Of a stretch of DNA of 46,260 nucleotides, positions 1 to 9,405 are shown one piece after another. The position numbers and the translations under genes are program-made. Position 1 is the stretch's first letter. The number at the start of each line of letters is the position of its first letter. Source of the stretch: Rhodoferax sp. (GTDB lineage: Bacteria > Pseudomonadota > Gammaproteobacteria > Burkholderiales > Burkholderiaceae_C). The DNA is taken from positions 1-46,260 of the forward strand of contig JAUSNJ010000102.1 of the NCBI GenBank assembly GCA_030645355.1, in the 5' to 3' direction. The notes below the pieces were generated by a model. The model had not been told where the DNA came from, did not search any database, and was given only the letters and a program-made list of their open reading frames with translations.

Positions 1-1265
1 TGTGGTGCCGCATCATGAAGGGCTTTGATGCGAAGAACCCCAAGAGCCTGATGCTGCGCACGCATTGCCAGACATCCGGCTGGAGCCTGACCGAGCAGGA
101 CCCGTATAACAACGTGGTGCGCACCACCATCGAAGCCATGGCGGCCGTCTTCGGCGGTACACAGTCCCTGCACACCAACAGCTTCGACGAAGCGATTGCG
201 CTGCCCACCGAATTCAGCGCACGCATTGCCCGCAACACCCAGCTCATCATCCAGGAAGAGACCCACATCACCAATGTGATCGACCCCTGGGCCGGCTCCT
301 ACATGATGGAAAAGCTGACCCAGGACATGGCCGACGCCGCCTGGGCCATCATCGAAGAGGTCGAGGCCATGGGTGGCATGACCAAGGCCGTGGACAGCGG
401 CTGGGCCAAGCTCAAGATCGAGGCGGCAGCGGCTGACAAGCAGGCGCGCATCGACAGCGGGCAGGACGTGATCGTCGGCGTTAACAAGTACAAGCTCAAG
501 TCCGAGGACGTGATCGAGGCGCGTGACATCGACAACGTGGCGGTGCGTGAATCGCAGATCGCCCGGCTCAACGGTATCAGGCAAAAACGCGACTCAGCCC
601 TCGTCAATGCTGCGTTGGCTGCTATCACTTCTGCAGCAGAATCCGGCACCGGCAACCTGCTGGACCTGTCGATCAAGGCTATCCGTCTGCGCGCCACGGT
701 GGGCGAAGTGTCCGACGCCATGGAAAAAGCCTTTGGCCGCCACCGTGCCGATACCAACAAGGTCTCGGGCGTGTATGCCGCCGCATATGACTCCGCCACG
801 GGAGACACCATGGAATACTGGAATGCACTCAAGGCCGACATCGCCGCCTTCGCCGAGGCGCAGGGCCGCCGCCCGCGCGTGATGATCGGCAAGCTGGGCC
901 AGGACGGCCACGACCGCGGTGCCAAGGTGGTGGCCACCGCCTTTGCCGACCTGGGTTTTGACGTGGACATGGGGCCGCTGTTCCAGACCCCCGAGGAATG
1001 CGCTCGCCAGGCGATTGAGAACGATGTGCACGCCGTGGGACTGTCCACGCTGGCGGCCGGCCACAAGACGCTGGTGCCTGCCATCCTTGCCGAATTGAAG
1101 AAGCAGGGCGCCGATGACATCGTGGTGTTTGTTGGCGGCGTGATCCCGCGCCAGGACTACGACATGCTGTATGCCGCAGGCGTCAAGGGTATCTTTGGCC
1201 CGGGCACACCGATACCGGTGTCGGCCCGTGAAGTGCTGAACCAGATTCAGAAAGCTCTGGGGTGA
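1..1265 (+). CDS. scpA: Methylmalonyl-CoA mutase, C-terminal part (5' end outside window)
   Basis: Adenosylcobalamin-dependent mutase that interconverts (R)-methylmalonyl-CoA and succinyl-CoA. The frame is open to the left edge, so the N-terminus lies outside the window. About 420 residues are visible of a family length near 720. The first part is the end of the TIM barrel, with the conserved run [15 protein letters not shown] near base 50. The second part is a B12-binding domain with the signature GQDGHDRG; the cobalt-ligating His codon is at 909-911. The linker between the domains contains a copy of the 47-base dispersed repeat (592-638) without changing the length expected from my memory of homologues. 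The TGA stop overlaps the GTG start of the next gene. MeaB and propionyl-CoA carboxylase genes follow, which fixes the pathway. The family call is very secure; the symbol follows common usage. Confidence 0.95.
   Translation, partial: WCRIMKGFDAKNPKSLMLRTHCQTSGWSLTEQDPYNNVVRTTIEAMAAVFGGTQSLHTNSFDEAIALPTEFSARIARNTQLIIQEETHITNVIDPWAGSYMMEKLTQDMADAAWAIIEEVEAMGGMTKAVDSGWAKLKIEAAAADKQARIDSGQDVIVGVNKYKLKSEDVIEARDIDNVAVRESQIARLNGIRQKRDSALVNAALAAITSAAESGTGNLLDLSIKAIRLRATVGEVSDAMEKAFGRHRADTNKVSGVYAAAYDSATGDTMEYWNALKADIAAFAEAQGRRPRVMIGKLGQDGHDRGAKVVATAFADLGFDVDMGPLFQTPEECARQAIENDVHAVGLSTLAAGHKTLVPAILAELKKQGADDIVVFVGGVIPRQDYDMLYAAGVKGIFGPGTPIPVSAREVLNQIQKALG
592..638 (+). repeat. 47-base dispersed repeat, copy 1 (inside mutase gene)
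   Basis: Aligns without gaps to the other five copies. It has AGCCCTCG at repeat positions 5-12, TGCGT at 20-24, GCTATCA at 30-36 and AGCA at the end. It encodes part of the linker between the barrel and B12 domains. It is the least certain copy, because homologous mutases have a conserved Ala-rich stretch of equal length here and the match could be partly convergent. Confidence 0.5.
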
Positions 1266-2131
1266 AGCAGACCGCGTCTCTTGCATGGGCACTGGCACCG
1301 GTGGTGGCCGGTGACTTTGAGGCGCTATTGGCGTTGCGGCTGCGTGCCATGCGCGACAGTCTCACGCAGTTGGGGCGCTATGACGAGGCCCGCGCACGTG
1401 CGCGCCTGGCCGAGGGGTTCGCACCCGAGAGCACCCACCATATTGAGGTGCAGGGGCAGCGCGTGGGTTTCATCGTGCTCAAACACCTGTCGCACGCGTT
1501 GCGGCTGGACCATTTCTATATCGACCCGCCGTGGCAGAACCGCGGTATTGGCGCCAAGGTCATGCGCTGGGTCTGTGACCAGGCCGACGCCGAGCTGTTG
1601 CCCATCGAGCTGTGCGCCTTGAAGGACAGCGATGCCAACCGGTTCTACCTGCGCTGGGGCTTTGCCAAGGTGGGCGAGGGCGAGTGGGACAACGACTACC
1701 TGCGCATGCCGGTAACCCCCAGCGTGCGGGCCGTGCGCACGTTTTGGGCGGCACTGCAGGCACGCGACTGGCCGGCAGCCCGCGCCTGCCTGTTCGACGA
1801 GGTGGAAACCGTGTGGTGGACCAGTGGTGAGCGTATTGCCGGGGCCGACGCGCTGATTGACGTCAATGCTCGCTACCCTGAGGGCTGGACCATTCAGTTA
1901 CTTGAGGTGGAGCACTTGCAGGACGGCCGCGTCATGTCGCTGGCGCGTGTGGATCATCCACCCCAGCATTTTTTTGCCACCTCGTTCTTTCAGGTCGATG
2001 ATGGCCGGATTGTTGGCATAGAGGAGTACTGGGCCACGGTGGAAGCCCCTCCGGAGTGGCGCAGCACGCAGGCTTTTCCTGGCATCACCCGCTTTGACCC
2101 GACGGAAGATCCCCGGGCGCAGATTCCATGA
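1262..2131 (+). CDS. GNAT acetyltransferase - SnoaL/NTF2-like fusion protein
   Basis: A 289-residue protein with two parts. Residues about 8-155 look like a GNAT N-acetyltransferase: the acetyl-CoA-binding signature [10 protein letters not shown] sits after a beta strand ending in DHFYID, and [14 protein letters not shown] matches the terminal GNAT motif. Residues about 160-280 resemble an NTF2/SnoaL-type cone fold ([16 protein letters not shown], then [15 protein letters not shown]). The start is GTG, overlapping the mutase stop (GTGA), and the stop overlaps the meaB start (ATGA). It is therefore translationally coupled on both sides and lies between the mutase and its chaperone. The substrate is unknown; acylation of a pathway protein or of a CoA-derived metabolite is only a guess. 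The GNAT call is firm and the NTF2 call fairly firm. Confidence 0.85.
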   Translation: MKQTASLAWALAPVVAGDFEALLALRLRAMRDSLTQLGRYDEARARARLAEGFAPESTHHIEVQGQRVGFIVLKHLSHALRLDHFYIDPPWQNRGIGAKVMRWVCDQADAELLPIELCALKDSDANRFYLRWGFAKVGEGEWDNDYLRMPVTPSVRAVRTFWAALQARDWPAARACLFDEVETVWWTSGERIAGADALIDVNARYPEGWTIQLLEVEHLQDGRVMSLARVDHPPQHFFATSFFQVDDGRIVGIEEYWATVEAPPEWRSTQAFPGITRFDPTEDPRAQIP

Positions 2132-3171
2132 GTGCCGTTCCTTCCATGCTTCCTGAGGCACCCCTGTTGCAGGCAGTAGTCGGCGGTACGGGCATGGCCC
2201 AGCGCCGCGCCATCGCCAAGGCCATCACCCTGCTGGAATCCACACGCGCCGACCACCGGGCCCAGGCGGATGATCTGCTGACGGCTCTGCTGCCGCATAC
2301 CGGCAAGTCGCTGCGCTTGGGCATCAGTGGCGTGCCGGGCGTGGGCAAATCCACCTTCATCGAGGCCCTGGGCCTGTACCTGATTGGGCAGGGCCACCGC
2401 GTGGCGGTGCTGACCATTGACCCGTCGAGCTCTGTGTCGGGCGGTTCCATCCTGGGCGACAAGACCCGCATGGAGCAGCTCTCGGTATGCGACGAGGCCT
2501 ATATCCGCCCCAGTCCCAGCAGCGGCACGCTGGGCGGTGTCGCCGAGAAAACGCGCGAGGCCATGCTGGTCTGCGAGGCGGCGGGTTACGACATCGTCAT
2601 TGTCGAGACCGTGGGCGTCGGCCAGAGCGAGACCGCCGTGCACGGCATGACCGATATGTTCGTGCTGCTGCAGTTGCCCAACGCCGGTGATGACCTGCAG
2701 GCCATCAAGAAGGGCGTCATGGAACTGGCCGATCTGGTCGTCATCAACAAGGCCGATATCGACCCCGACGCCGCCACCCGGGCCCGCGCCCAGATCTCGT
2801 CCAGCCTGCGCCTGCTGGGAATGTACGGGAATGCCGAGCATGACCCGCACAGCGCGCACAGCAAGACCTTCTGGCACCCCAAGGTGATCCAGATCAGTGC
2901 ATTGAACGGCACGGGTGTCGATAGCTTTTGGGCGTCGGTGACCGAGTTTCAGGCGCTGGGCCAGGCCAATGGCAAGCTGGCCGATCGGCGCCAGCACCAG
3001 GCGCTGGCCTGGATGTGGGAGCGCATCGACGCCGGGCTGAAGCAGTCGTTCCGCCAGAACCCCGCAGTACGCAGCCTGCTGCCCGAGATGACCCGCGCCG
3101 TGGAGGCGGGCCAGTTGGCGGCCTCGACCGCTGCACGAAATCTGCTTCTAGCCCTCGAAAAGGCTGGCTAA
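2128..3171 (+). CDS. meaB: Methylmalonyl-CoA mutase-associated GTPase MeaB
   Basis: G3E-family P-loop GTPase (ArgK/MeaB) that gates cobalamin loading and protects or reactivates methylmalonyl-CoA mutase in the cytoplasm. Length 347, close to the family's usual 320-340. Visible motifs are Walker [10 protein letters not shown] near residue 70, the switch region ETVGVGQSE near 170 and the base-specificity motif NKAD near 210. The ATG overlaps the stop of the GNAT fusion (ATGA), giving coupled translation with the mutase operon. The last codons and the TAA stop lie inside a 47-base repeat (3146-3192), so the natural C-terminus may have been altered by that sequence. Very secure call. Confidence 0.95.
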   Translation: MSAVPSMLPEAPLLQAVVGGTGMAQRRAIAKAITLLESTRADHRAQADDLLTALLPHTGKSLRLGISGVPGVGKSTFIEALGLYLIGQGHRVAVLTIDPSSSVSGGSILGDKTRMEQLSVCDEAYIRPSPSSGTLGGVAEKTREAMLVCEAAGYDIVIVETVGVGQSETAVHGMTDMFVLLQLPNAGDDLQAIKKGVMELADLVVINKADIDPDAATRARAQISSSLRLLGMYGNAEHDPHSAHSKTFWHPKVIQISALNGTGVDSFWASVTEFQALGQANGKLADRRQHQALAWMWERIDAGLKQSFRQNPAVRSLLPEMTRAVEAGQLAASTAARNLLLALEKAG

Positions 3172-3192
3172 GTAGCTATCAAACTAGTAGCA
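3146..3192 (+). repeat. 47-base dispersed repeat, copy 2 (supplies meaB stop)
   Basis: Ungapped match to the other copies: CTAGCCCTCG at repeat positions 3-12, GCTATCAAA at 30-38 and TAGCA at the end. The meaB TAA stop at 3169-3171 is inside it, and the rest is the start of the meaB-pccB spacer. Confidence 0.8.
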
Positions 3193-3232
3193 AACGAATA
3201 CAACCCCATCATTGACCGGAAAGAAGGAAACC

Positions 3233-4765
<1,533 letters not shown>

Positions 4766-4800
4766 GCCGACTGGAACCCACCATGGATCACTATCGCGCT

Positions 4801-4888
4801 GGATCGGGTTACCCGGACGTTTTGCTCCGTGTCCCCCGCGCTGCGCGCTCCTCCTTCACCTGCGCAAAACGCCCAGGTAACCCAATCC
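4801..4888. repeat. Inverted-repeat (MITE-like) element between pccB and the HHH gene
   Basis: Two 25-base arms (4801-4825 and 4864-4888) are inverted repeats of each other with only 3 mismatches, separated by a 38-base G+C-rich centre that itself contains the short palindrome GCGCTGCGCGC. The arms carry GGGTTACC and CGTTTTGC. There is no T-run, so a simple intrinsic terminator is unlikely. In the pcc transcript it would form a long hairpin, ending 12 bases before the next start codon. I recall similar sequences between genes in Rhodoferax-like genomes, but that is memory and not checked. Confidence 0.75.
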
Positions 4889-4900
4889 TGAGGGGTTGGT

Positions 4901-5191
4901 ATGCCTAAGGCTGCGCATGCTGCTGAGGCTCGCGTGTTGACGGATATTCCCAATATTGGGAAGTCCATCGCTGGGGACCTGCGTGGTTTGGGCGTGAACA
5001 CGCCCGCCGACGTGGCTGCCATGGACCCGATTGCGATGTATGACGCGCTGCGCACGTCCATGGGGCAGCGCCACGATCCATGTGTGCTCGATACCTTTCT
5101 GGCCGCCAAAGACTTTATGAATGGCGGCCCTGCGCAACCTTGGTGGCACTTCACACCGCTGCGCAAAGCCAATAAATTGATTCCCGAATAG
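4901..5191 (+). CDS. Small helix-hairpin-helix (Cdd1-like) protein
   Basis: A 96-residue protein of the Cdd1/'pathogenicity locus' or 'mitomycin resistance' helix-hairpin-helix group. Residues 14-40 form the HhH core (TDIPNIGKSIAGDLRGLGVN). The C-terminal part has DPCVLDTFLAAKDFMNGGP followed by PWWHFTPLRK, which I recognise as characteristic of this family. No catalytic residues are apparent; a nucleic-acid or protein contact role is inferred from the HhH fold. It sits between the two propionyl-CoA carboxylase genes. The alpha chain starts 10 bases after its stop, so all three are probably co-transcribed. ATG 4901 is the only reasonable start, and its ribosome site is weak (GAGGGG). Confidence 0.8.
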   Translation: MPKAAHAAEARVLTDIPNIGKSIAGDLRGLGVNTPADVAAMDPIAMYDALRTSMGQRHDPCVLDTFLAAKDFMNGGPAQPWWHFTPLRKANKLIPE

Positions 5192-5201
5192 GAGACTGCA
5201 A

Positions 5202-7250
5202 ATGTTTACCAAAATACTGATTGCCAACCGCGGTGAAATTGCCTGCCGCGTCATTGCCACTGCCCGCAAGATGGGCATCAAAACCGTGGCTGTCTATTCC
5301 GAGGCCGACAAGGACGCCCGCCACGTGCTGATGGCCGACGAGGCCGTGCACATTGGCCCGGCGCCCAGCCGCGAGAGCTATTTGCTGGCCGACAAGATCA
5401 TTGCCGCCTGCAAGCAGACCGGCGCCCAGGCGGTGCACCCTGGCTACGGTTTTTTGAGCGAGAACGCCGAGTTCTCCAGGCGCGTGGAAGAAGAGGGCAT
5501 TGTCTTTATTGGCCCCAAGCACTATTCGATTGGCGCCATGGGCGACAAGATCGAGTCCAAGAAGCTGGCCGGTGCCGCTGGCGTGAATTGCATCCCCGGT
5601 GTCAACGACGCCATTGATACACCCGAGCGTGCAGTGGAGATTGCCAAGGGTATTGGCTACCCCGTCATGATCAAGGCGTCGGCCGGCGGCGGCGGCAAGG
5701 GCTTGCGTGTGGCGTTCAACGACAAGGAAGCCTTTGAAGGTTTCACCAGCTGCAAAAACGAGGCGCGCAACAGTTTTGGCGACGACCGCGTGTTCATCGA
5801 GAAGTTTGTCGAGGAACCCCGCCACATCGAGATCCAGCTGATTGGCGACAGCCACGGCAATGTGCTGTACCTGAACGAGCGCGAGTGCTCCATCCAGCGC
5901 CGCCACCAGAAGGTGATTGAAGAGGCGCCAAGCCCCTTCATCAGCGAAGCCACCCGCAAGGCCATGGGCGAGCAGGCCGTGGCCCTGGCCAAGGCCGTGA
6001 AGTACCAGAGCGCGGGCACGGTGGAGTTTGTGGTCGGCAAGGACCAGAGCTTCTACTTCCTGGAAATGAACACCCGCCTGCAGGTGGAGCATCCGGTGAC
6101 CGAATGCATCACCGGGCTGGACCTGGTGGAGCTGATGATTCGCGTGGCGGCCGGCGAAAAGCTGCCGCTGACGCAGGCCGAAGTCAAGCGCAACGGCTGG
6201 GCCATTGAGTGCCGTATCAATGCCGAAGACCCGTTCCGCAACTTTTTGCCATCCACCGGCCGCCTGGTGCGCTTTACACCGCCCGAGCAGACCATGTTCC
6301 AGTCCAACACCCAGGACTGGTTGGGCGTGCGCGTGGACACTGGCGTGCAGGACGGTGGCGAGATTCCGATGTTCTACGACTCCATGATCGCCAAGCTGAT
6401 CGTGCACGGCATTGACCGCAACGACGCGATTGCCAAGATGCGCGAGGCGCTGAATGGTTTTGTCATTCGCGGCATCAGCAGCAATATTCCGTTCCAGGCC
6501 GCCTTGCTGGCACACCCACGCTTTGTGTCGGGCGATTTCAACACCGGCTTCATTGCCGAGAACTATGGCAAGGGCTTCTCTGCCGAGGATGTGCCGCACG
6601 AGGATCCCTCCTTTCTGCTGGCGCTGGCGGCCTTTGTGCGCCGCAAATCGCGGGAACGCGCTGCCGGCATCAGCGGACAGTTGCCGGGCTATGGCGTGCA
6701 GGCAGGCAAGGACTATGTGGTGGTGACCCTGGCGCAGGATGGCAACCATGCCTACACCCCGGTGCACGTGGACGAGTTTGTCGGTGAGACCGGTTCAGCC
6801 CGCGTGCGCATTGGTGCCAGCAGCTATGAGATCCGTAGCAATTCGCGCATCAACGACATTGCCATCACCGGCACGGTCAACGGCACGCCGTTCACCGCCC
6901 AGGTGGAGCGTGGCACGCCCAAGAATCCACTGGCACTGCGCCTGCAGCACAACGGCACCCGTATCGATGCACTGGTGGTGTCGCCGCGCATGGCCGAGCT
7001 GCACGCGCTGATGCCGCACAAGGCGCCGCCCGACATGAGCCGCTATGTGCTTTCACCCATGCCGGGTCTGCTGGTGGATGTGGCGGTGGTACCGGGACAG
7101 AAGGTGCAGGCCGGCGAACGGGTGGCGGTGATTGAGGCCATGAAGATGGAGAATGTGCTGTTTGCTGCGGCCGACGGCATTGTGGGCAAGGTGCTGGCCG
7201 GCAAGGGCGAATCGCTGACCGTGGATCAACCTATTGTGGAGTTTGTCTAA
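5202..7250 (+). CDS. pccA: Propionyl-CoA carboxylase alpha chain (biotin carboxylase + biotin carrier)
   Basis: ATP-dependent biotin carboxylase fused to the biotin carrier domain. With PccB it converts propionyl-CoA to methylmalonyl-CoA. Length 682. Residues 1-450 are the biotin carboxylase domain: ILIANRGEIACRV at the N-terminus, the ATP-grasp glycine loop KASAGGGGKG, and EMNTRLQVEHPVTE near residue 290. A BT linker domain spans about 460-600. The carrier domain ends the protein, with biotinylation motif EAMKMEN; the biotin Lys is residue 648 (codon 7143-7145). GGAG lies 7 bases before ATG 5202. The TAA stop directly abuts the ATG of the VOC gene. Very secure; specificity for propionyl-CoA rather than acetyl-CoA is inferred from the mutase and MeaB next door. 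Confidence 0.95.
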   Translation: MFTKILIANRGEIACRVIATARKMGIKTVAVYSEADKDARHVLMADEAVHIGPAPSRESYLLADKIIAACKQTGAQAVHPGYGFLSENAEFSRRVEEEGIVFIGPKHYSIGAMGDKIESKKLAGAAGVNCIPGVNDAIDTPERAVEIAKGIGYPVMIKASAGGGGKGLRVAFNDKEAFEGFTSCKNEARNSFGDDRVFIEKFVEEPRHIEIQLIGDSHGNVLYLNERECSIQRRHQKVIEEAPSPFISEATRKAMGEQAVALAKAVKYQSAGTVEFVVGKDQSFYFLEMNTRLQVEHPVTECITGLDLVELMIRVAAGEKLPLTQAEVKRNGWAIECRINAEDPFRNFLPSTGRLVRFTPPEQTMFQSNTQDWLGVRVDTGVQDGGEIPMFYDSMIAKLIVHGIDRNDAIAKMREALNGFVIRGISSNIPFQAALLAHPRFVSGDFNTGFIAENYGKGFSAEDVPHEDPSFLLALAAFVRRKSRERAAGISGQLPGYGVQAGKDYVVVTLAQDGNHAYTPVHVDEFVGETGSARVRIGASSYEIRSNSRINDIAITGTVNGTPFTAQVERGTPKNPLALRLQHNGTRIDALVVSPRMAELHALMPHKAPPDMSRYVLSPMPGLLVDVAVVPGQKVQAGERVAVIEAMKMENVLFAAADGIVGKVLAGKGESLTVDQPIVEFV

Positions 7251-7739
7251 ATGTTGCGTCCTTTTCACGTGCTGGGCATCCAGCAAATCGCCATCGGTGG
7301 CCCCGACAAGAAGCGCCTGCAAAAGCTGTGGGTGGACATGTTGGGGCTGGAAGTCACTGGAACCTACCGCAGCGAGTCCGAAAACGTGGATGAAGACATC
7401 TGCGCTATCGGCGCCGGACCGTTCAAGGTCGAAGTGGACCTGATGCAGCCGCTCGATCCAGAGAAGAAACCCGCAGTGCACACCACGCCGTTGAACCACG
7501 TCGGCCTGTGGATCGATGACTTGCCGACCGCCGTGGAGTGGCTGACCGCGCAGGGTGTGCGCTTTGCACCCGGTGGCATTCGCCCTGGCGCGGCGGGCTT
7601 TGACATCTGCTTCCTGCACCCCAAGAGCAACGACGAGTTTCCCATTGCCGGTGAAGGCGTGTTGATTGAGCTGGTACAGGCGCCACCCGAGGTGGTCAAG
7701 GCGTTTTCTCAACTGGCGCACCCGGGGCAGAGCCGCTAA
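7251..7739 (+). CDS. VOC-superfamily protein, candidate methylmalonyl-CoA epimerase
   Basis: A 162-residue vicinal-oxygen-chelate protein. It starts on the base after the pccA stop, so it belongs to the propionyl-CoA operon, where an epimerase converting (S)- to (R)-methylmalonyl-CoA is needed between carboxylase and mutase. Two VOC modules are visible: residues 9-67 ([10 protein letters not shown] to LMQPL) and 80-143 ([10 protein letters not shown] to VLIELVQ). Candidate metal ligands are His83 and Glu140, with Gln66 possible. The position that is the first metal His in well-studied epimerases is Gln12 here (IQQIAI instead of a DHIGI-type motif). That substitution makes epimerase activity uncertain; a glyoxalase- or dioxygenase-like role is the alternative. 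Confidence 0.7.
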   Translation: MLRPFHVLGIQQIAIGGPDKKRLQKLWVDMLGLEVTGTYRSESENVDEDICAIGAGPFKVEVDLMQPLDPEKKPAVHTTPLNHVGLWIDDLPTAVEWLTAQGVRFAPGGIRPGAAGFDICFLHPKSNDEFPIAGEGVLIELVQAPPEVVKAFSQLAHPGQSR

Positions 7740-7748
7740 CATCTGTAG

Positions 7749-9251
7749 ATGAGCGTTCTGGAAATGCTGCTGGTGCGCCAGCAAGAGTTGTGGTGGGCCT
7801 TGCTGTGCGTTGCGGCCATCGCCTGGGTCTTTCGCATGGTGCGACCGGTGGAGCGCCGGGCGCTGCGGGTCACGTGGGTGATTGTTGCGCTGTCGGTGGT
7901 GGCACTGGCTGCGGTGTCGCAGCTGCGGGTGCACCCCATGCTCGCAACCACTGCCATGGGCGTGGCGGTGGTCCTTTGGGGGCTGGCCAGCATTCATCTG
8001 CTGGCGACGGTGGTGTTTCGCGGGGCTTTGCCTGCGCTGGGGCTCAGCGTTCCCCGCATAGCGCACGACCTGACGTTCACCGGATTTGCAATTGCCTGGG
8101 GGTTTTTGTGGTTGCGCCTGTCTGGTGTGGATCCATCCCAGCTTTTTACGACGTCGGCGGTCATTACGGCGGTCCTGGCGTTTTCGATGCAGGATACGTT
8201 GGGCAATGTGCTGGGTGGGGTGACGCTACAGCTCGACAATTCCTTGCGTGTGGGTGACTGGGTTCGTCTGGACGATGTCAGCGGACGCGTGACCGATGTG
8301 CACTGGCGTTTCACCGCCATCGAAACGCGCAACCGCGAACTGGTCATGGTGCCCAACAGCTGGCTCATGAAGAACCGCTTCACGGTCATGCGTGGTTCGG
8401 TGGATACACCTTTTGCCTGGCGGCGTGCGGTGCAATTCAATATCGAATCCGGGGCCGATCCCGAGAAAGTGATCTGGGCACTGGAGCATGCCGTTCTGGA
8501 CGCTGAAATACCGCATGTGTTGACCGTTCCCCCGCCGAACGCCATCCTCAGCGATGTGGCGTCCGGCTACTGCCGTTACACCTTGCGCTATTGGCTGGGG
8601 GACCCGCGTTTTGATGATCCCGGTGACTCGTCGGTCCGGGTTCATGCGCTAGCCGCATTGGCACGTGCTGGGGTTCGGCCGGGTGTGCCCCAGGAAGAAC
8701 ACCTGATGATCAAGGAAAACGACAACTGGCGTGCGGCGGCCGGGCAGCGCGATTTTGACCGGCGGCTGGAGGCCATTCGCCGCACGGAACTTTTTGCCCA
8801 GTTGCCTGCGCAAGAGCAGCAGATGCTGGCCGGGCACCTGATTCATGCGCCGTTTGCGGCCGGCGACATCATTACCCGACAGGGCGCAGTGGCCCATTGG
8901 CTGTACCTCATCATCCGGGGGGAGGCCAAGGTATTGGTGGACGGGCCCGACGGGCGCCTGCCGGTGGCCACGCTGCACGACGGCGACATTTTTGGCGAGA
9001 TGGGTATGCTGACCGGGGAGGCCCGCAGTGCAACCGTCATTGCGGGGACCGCGGTGGATTGCTACCGTCTGGACAAAGAGGGGTTTGCCCAGGTATTGCA
9101 GCAACGCCCCGAGATTGCCAAGGACATGACGGCCATTGTCGAGGCACGCAACGCGCAGCGCAGTGTTCTGCTGGCCCGAACGGGACAGCCGGCTGGCAAC
9201 CACGGTGATCTGCTGGGCCGGATTCTGAGTTTCTTCTCCCAGCGCAACTGA
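7749..9251 (+). CDS. MscS-family mechanosensitive channel with C-terminal cyclic-nucleotide-binding domain
   Basis: Inner-membrane channel of 500 residues. Four or so hydrophobic segments occupy residues 14-125. The MscS core follows at about 130-200, with the pore-helix run ITAVLAFSMQDTLGNVLGG and the beta domain VGDWVRLDDVSGRVTDVHWR. Residues about 344-475 form a CRP-like cyclic-nucleotide-binding domain. Its phosphate-binding cassette is FGEMGMLTGEARSATV, retaining the Glu and Arg that hold cNMP in the family. This is the architecture of bacterial cyclic-nucleotide-gated MscS relatives (bCNG). ATG 7749 lies 9 bases after the VOC stop, on the same strand, so it may be read through from the pcc operon. 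A weak 5-bp hairpin (TGACG/CGTCA, 9249-9263) covers its stop codon. Confidence 0.88.
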   Translation: MSVLEMLLVRQQELWWALLCVAAIAWVFRMVRPVERRALRVTWVIVALSVVALAAVSQLRVHPMLATTAMGVAVVLWGLASIHLLATVVFRGALPALGLSVPRIAHDLTFTGFAIAWGFLWLRLSGVDPSQLFTTSAVITAVLAFSMQDTLGNVLGGVTLQLDNSLRVGDWVRLDDVSGRVTDVHWRFTAIETRNRELVMVPNSWLMKNRFTVMRGSVDTPFAWRRAVQFNIESGADPEKVIWALEHAVLDAEIPHVLTVPPPNAILSDVASGYCRYTLRYWLGDPRFDDPGDSSVRVHALAALARAGVRPGVPQEEHLMIKENDNWRAAAGQRDFDRRLEAIRRTELFAQLPAQEQQMLAGHLIHAPFAAGDIITRQGAVAHWLYLIIRGEAKVLVDGPDGRLPVATLHDGDIFGEMGMLTGEARSATVIAGTAVDCYRLDKEGFAQVLQQRPEIAKDMTAIVEARNAQRSVLLARTGQPAGNHGDLLGRILSFFSQRN

Positions 9252-9268
9252 CGATCACCGTCACTTTC

Positions 9269-9282
9269 TTGACGAAGATCAT
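9269..9282 (+). promoter_or_regulatory. FNR/Anr-like site upstream of the 2-oxoacid oxidoreductase operon
   Basis: TTGACGAAGATCAT matches the FNR consensus (TTGAT, four bases, ATCAA) at 8 of 10 defined positions, with the correct half-site spacing. It lies 124 bases before the TTG start of the first oxidoreductase gene, in a 154-base gap. The match is seen directly; oxygen-responsive control is inferred from the site and from the Fe-S, ferredoxin-type enzyme that follows. Confidence 0.5.
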
Positions 9283-9405
9283 AAAAGCAACAAATGCTGC
9301 GTGGTTTGAGGGGTTTCCCGAACCCGCTTTCGTGCGCATCGCCGTAGACTGCACCAACCCTGTGCAACTGATGTTCTTCAGTGTTCGGGGGCTTAGGAGG
9401 CAGCT

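Noticed and set aside
1..3232. Cobalamin riboswitch for the mutase region
   Set aside because: Any such leader would lie upstream of the mutase, outside the window; nothing like it is seen in the visible spacers.
5151..6767. Minus-strand frame of 538 codons opposite pccA
   Set aside because: Shadow of pccA, with low-complexity composition and no recognisable domain.
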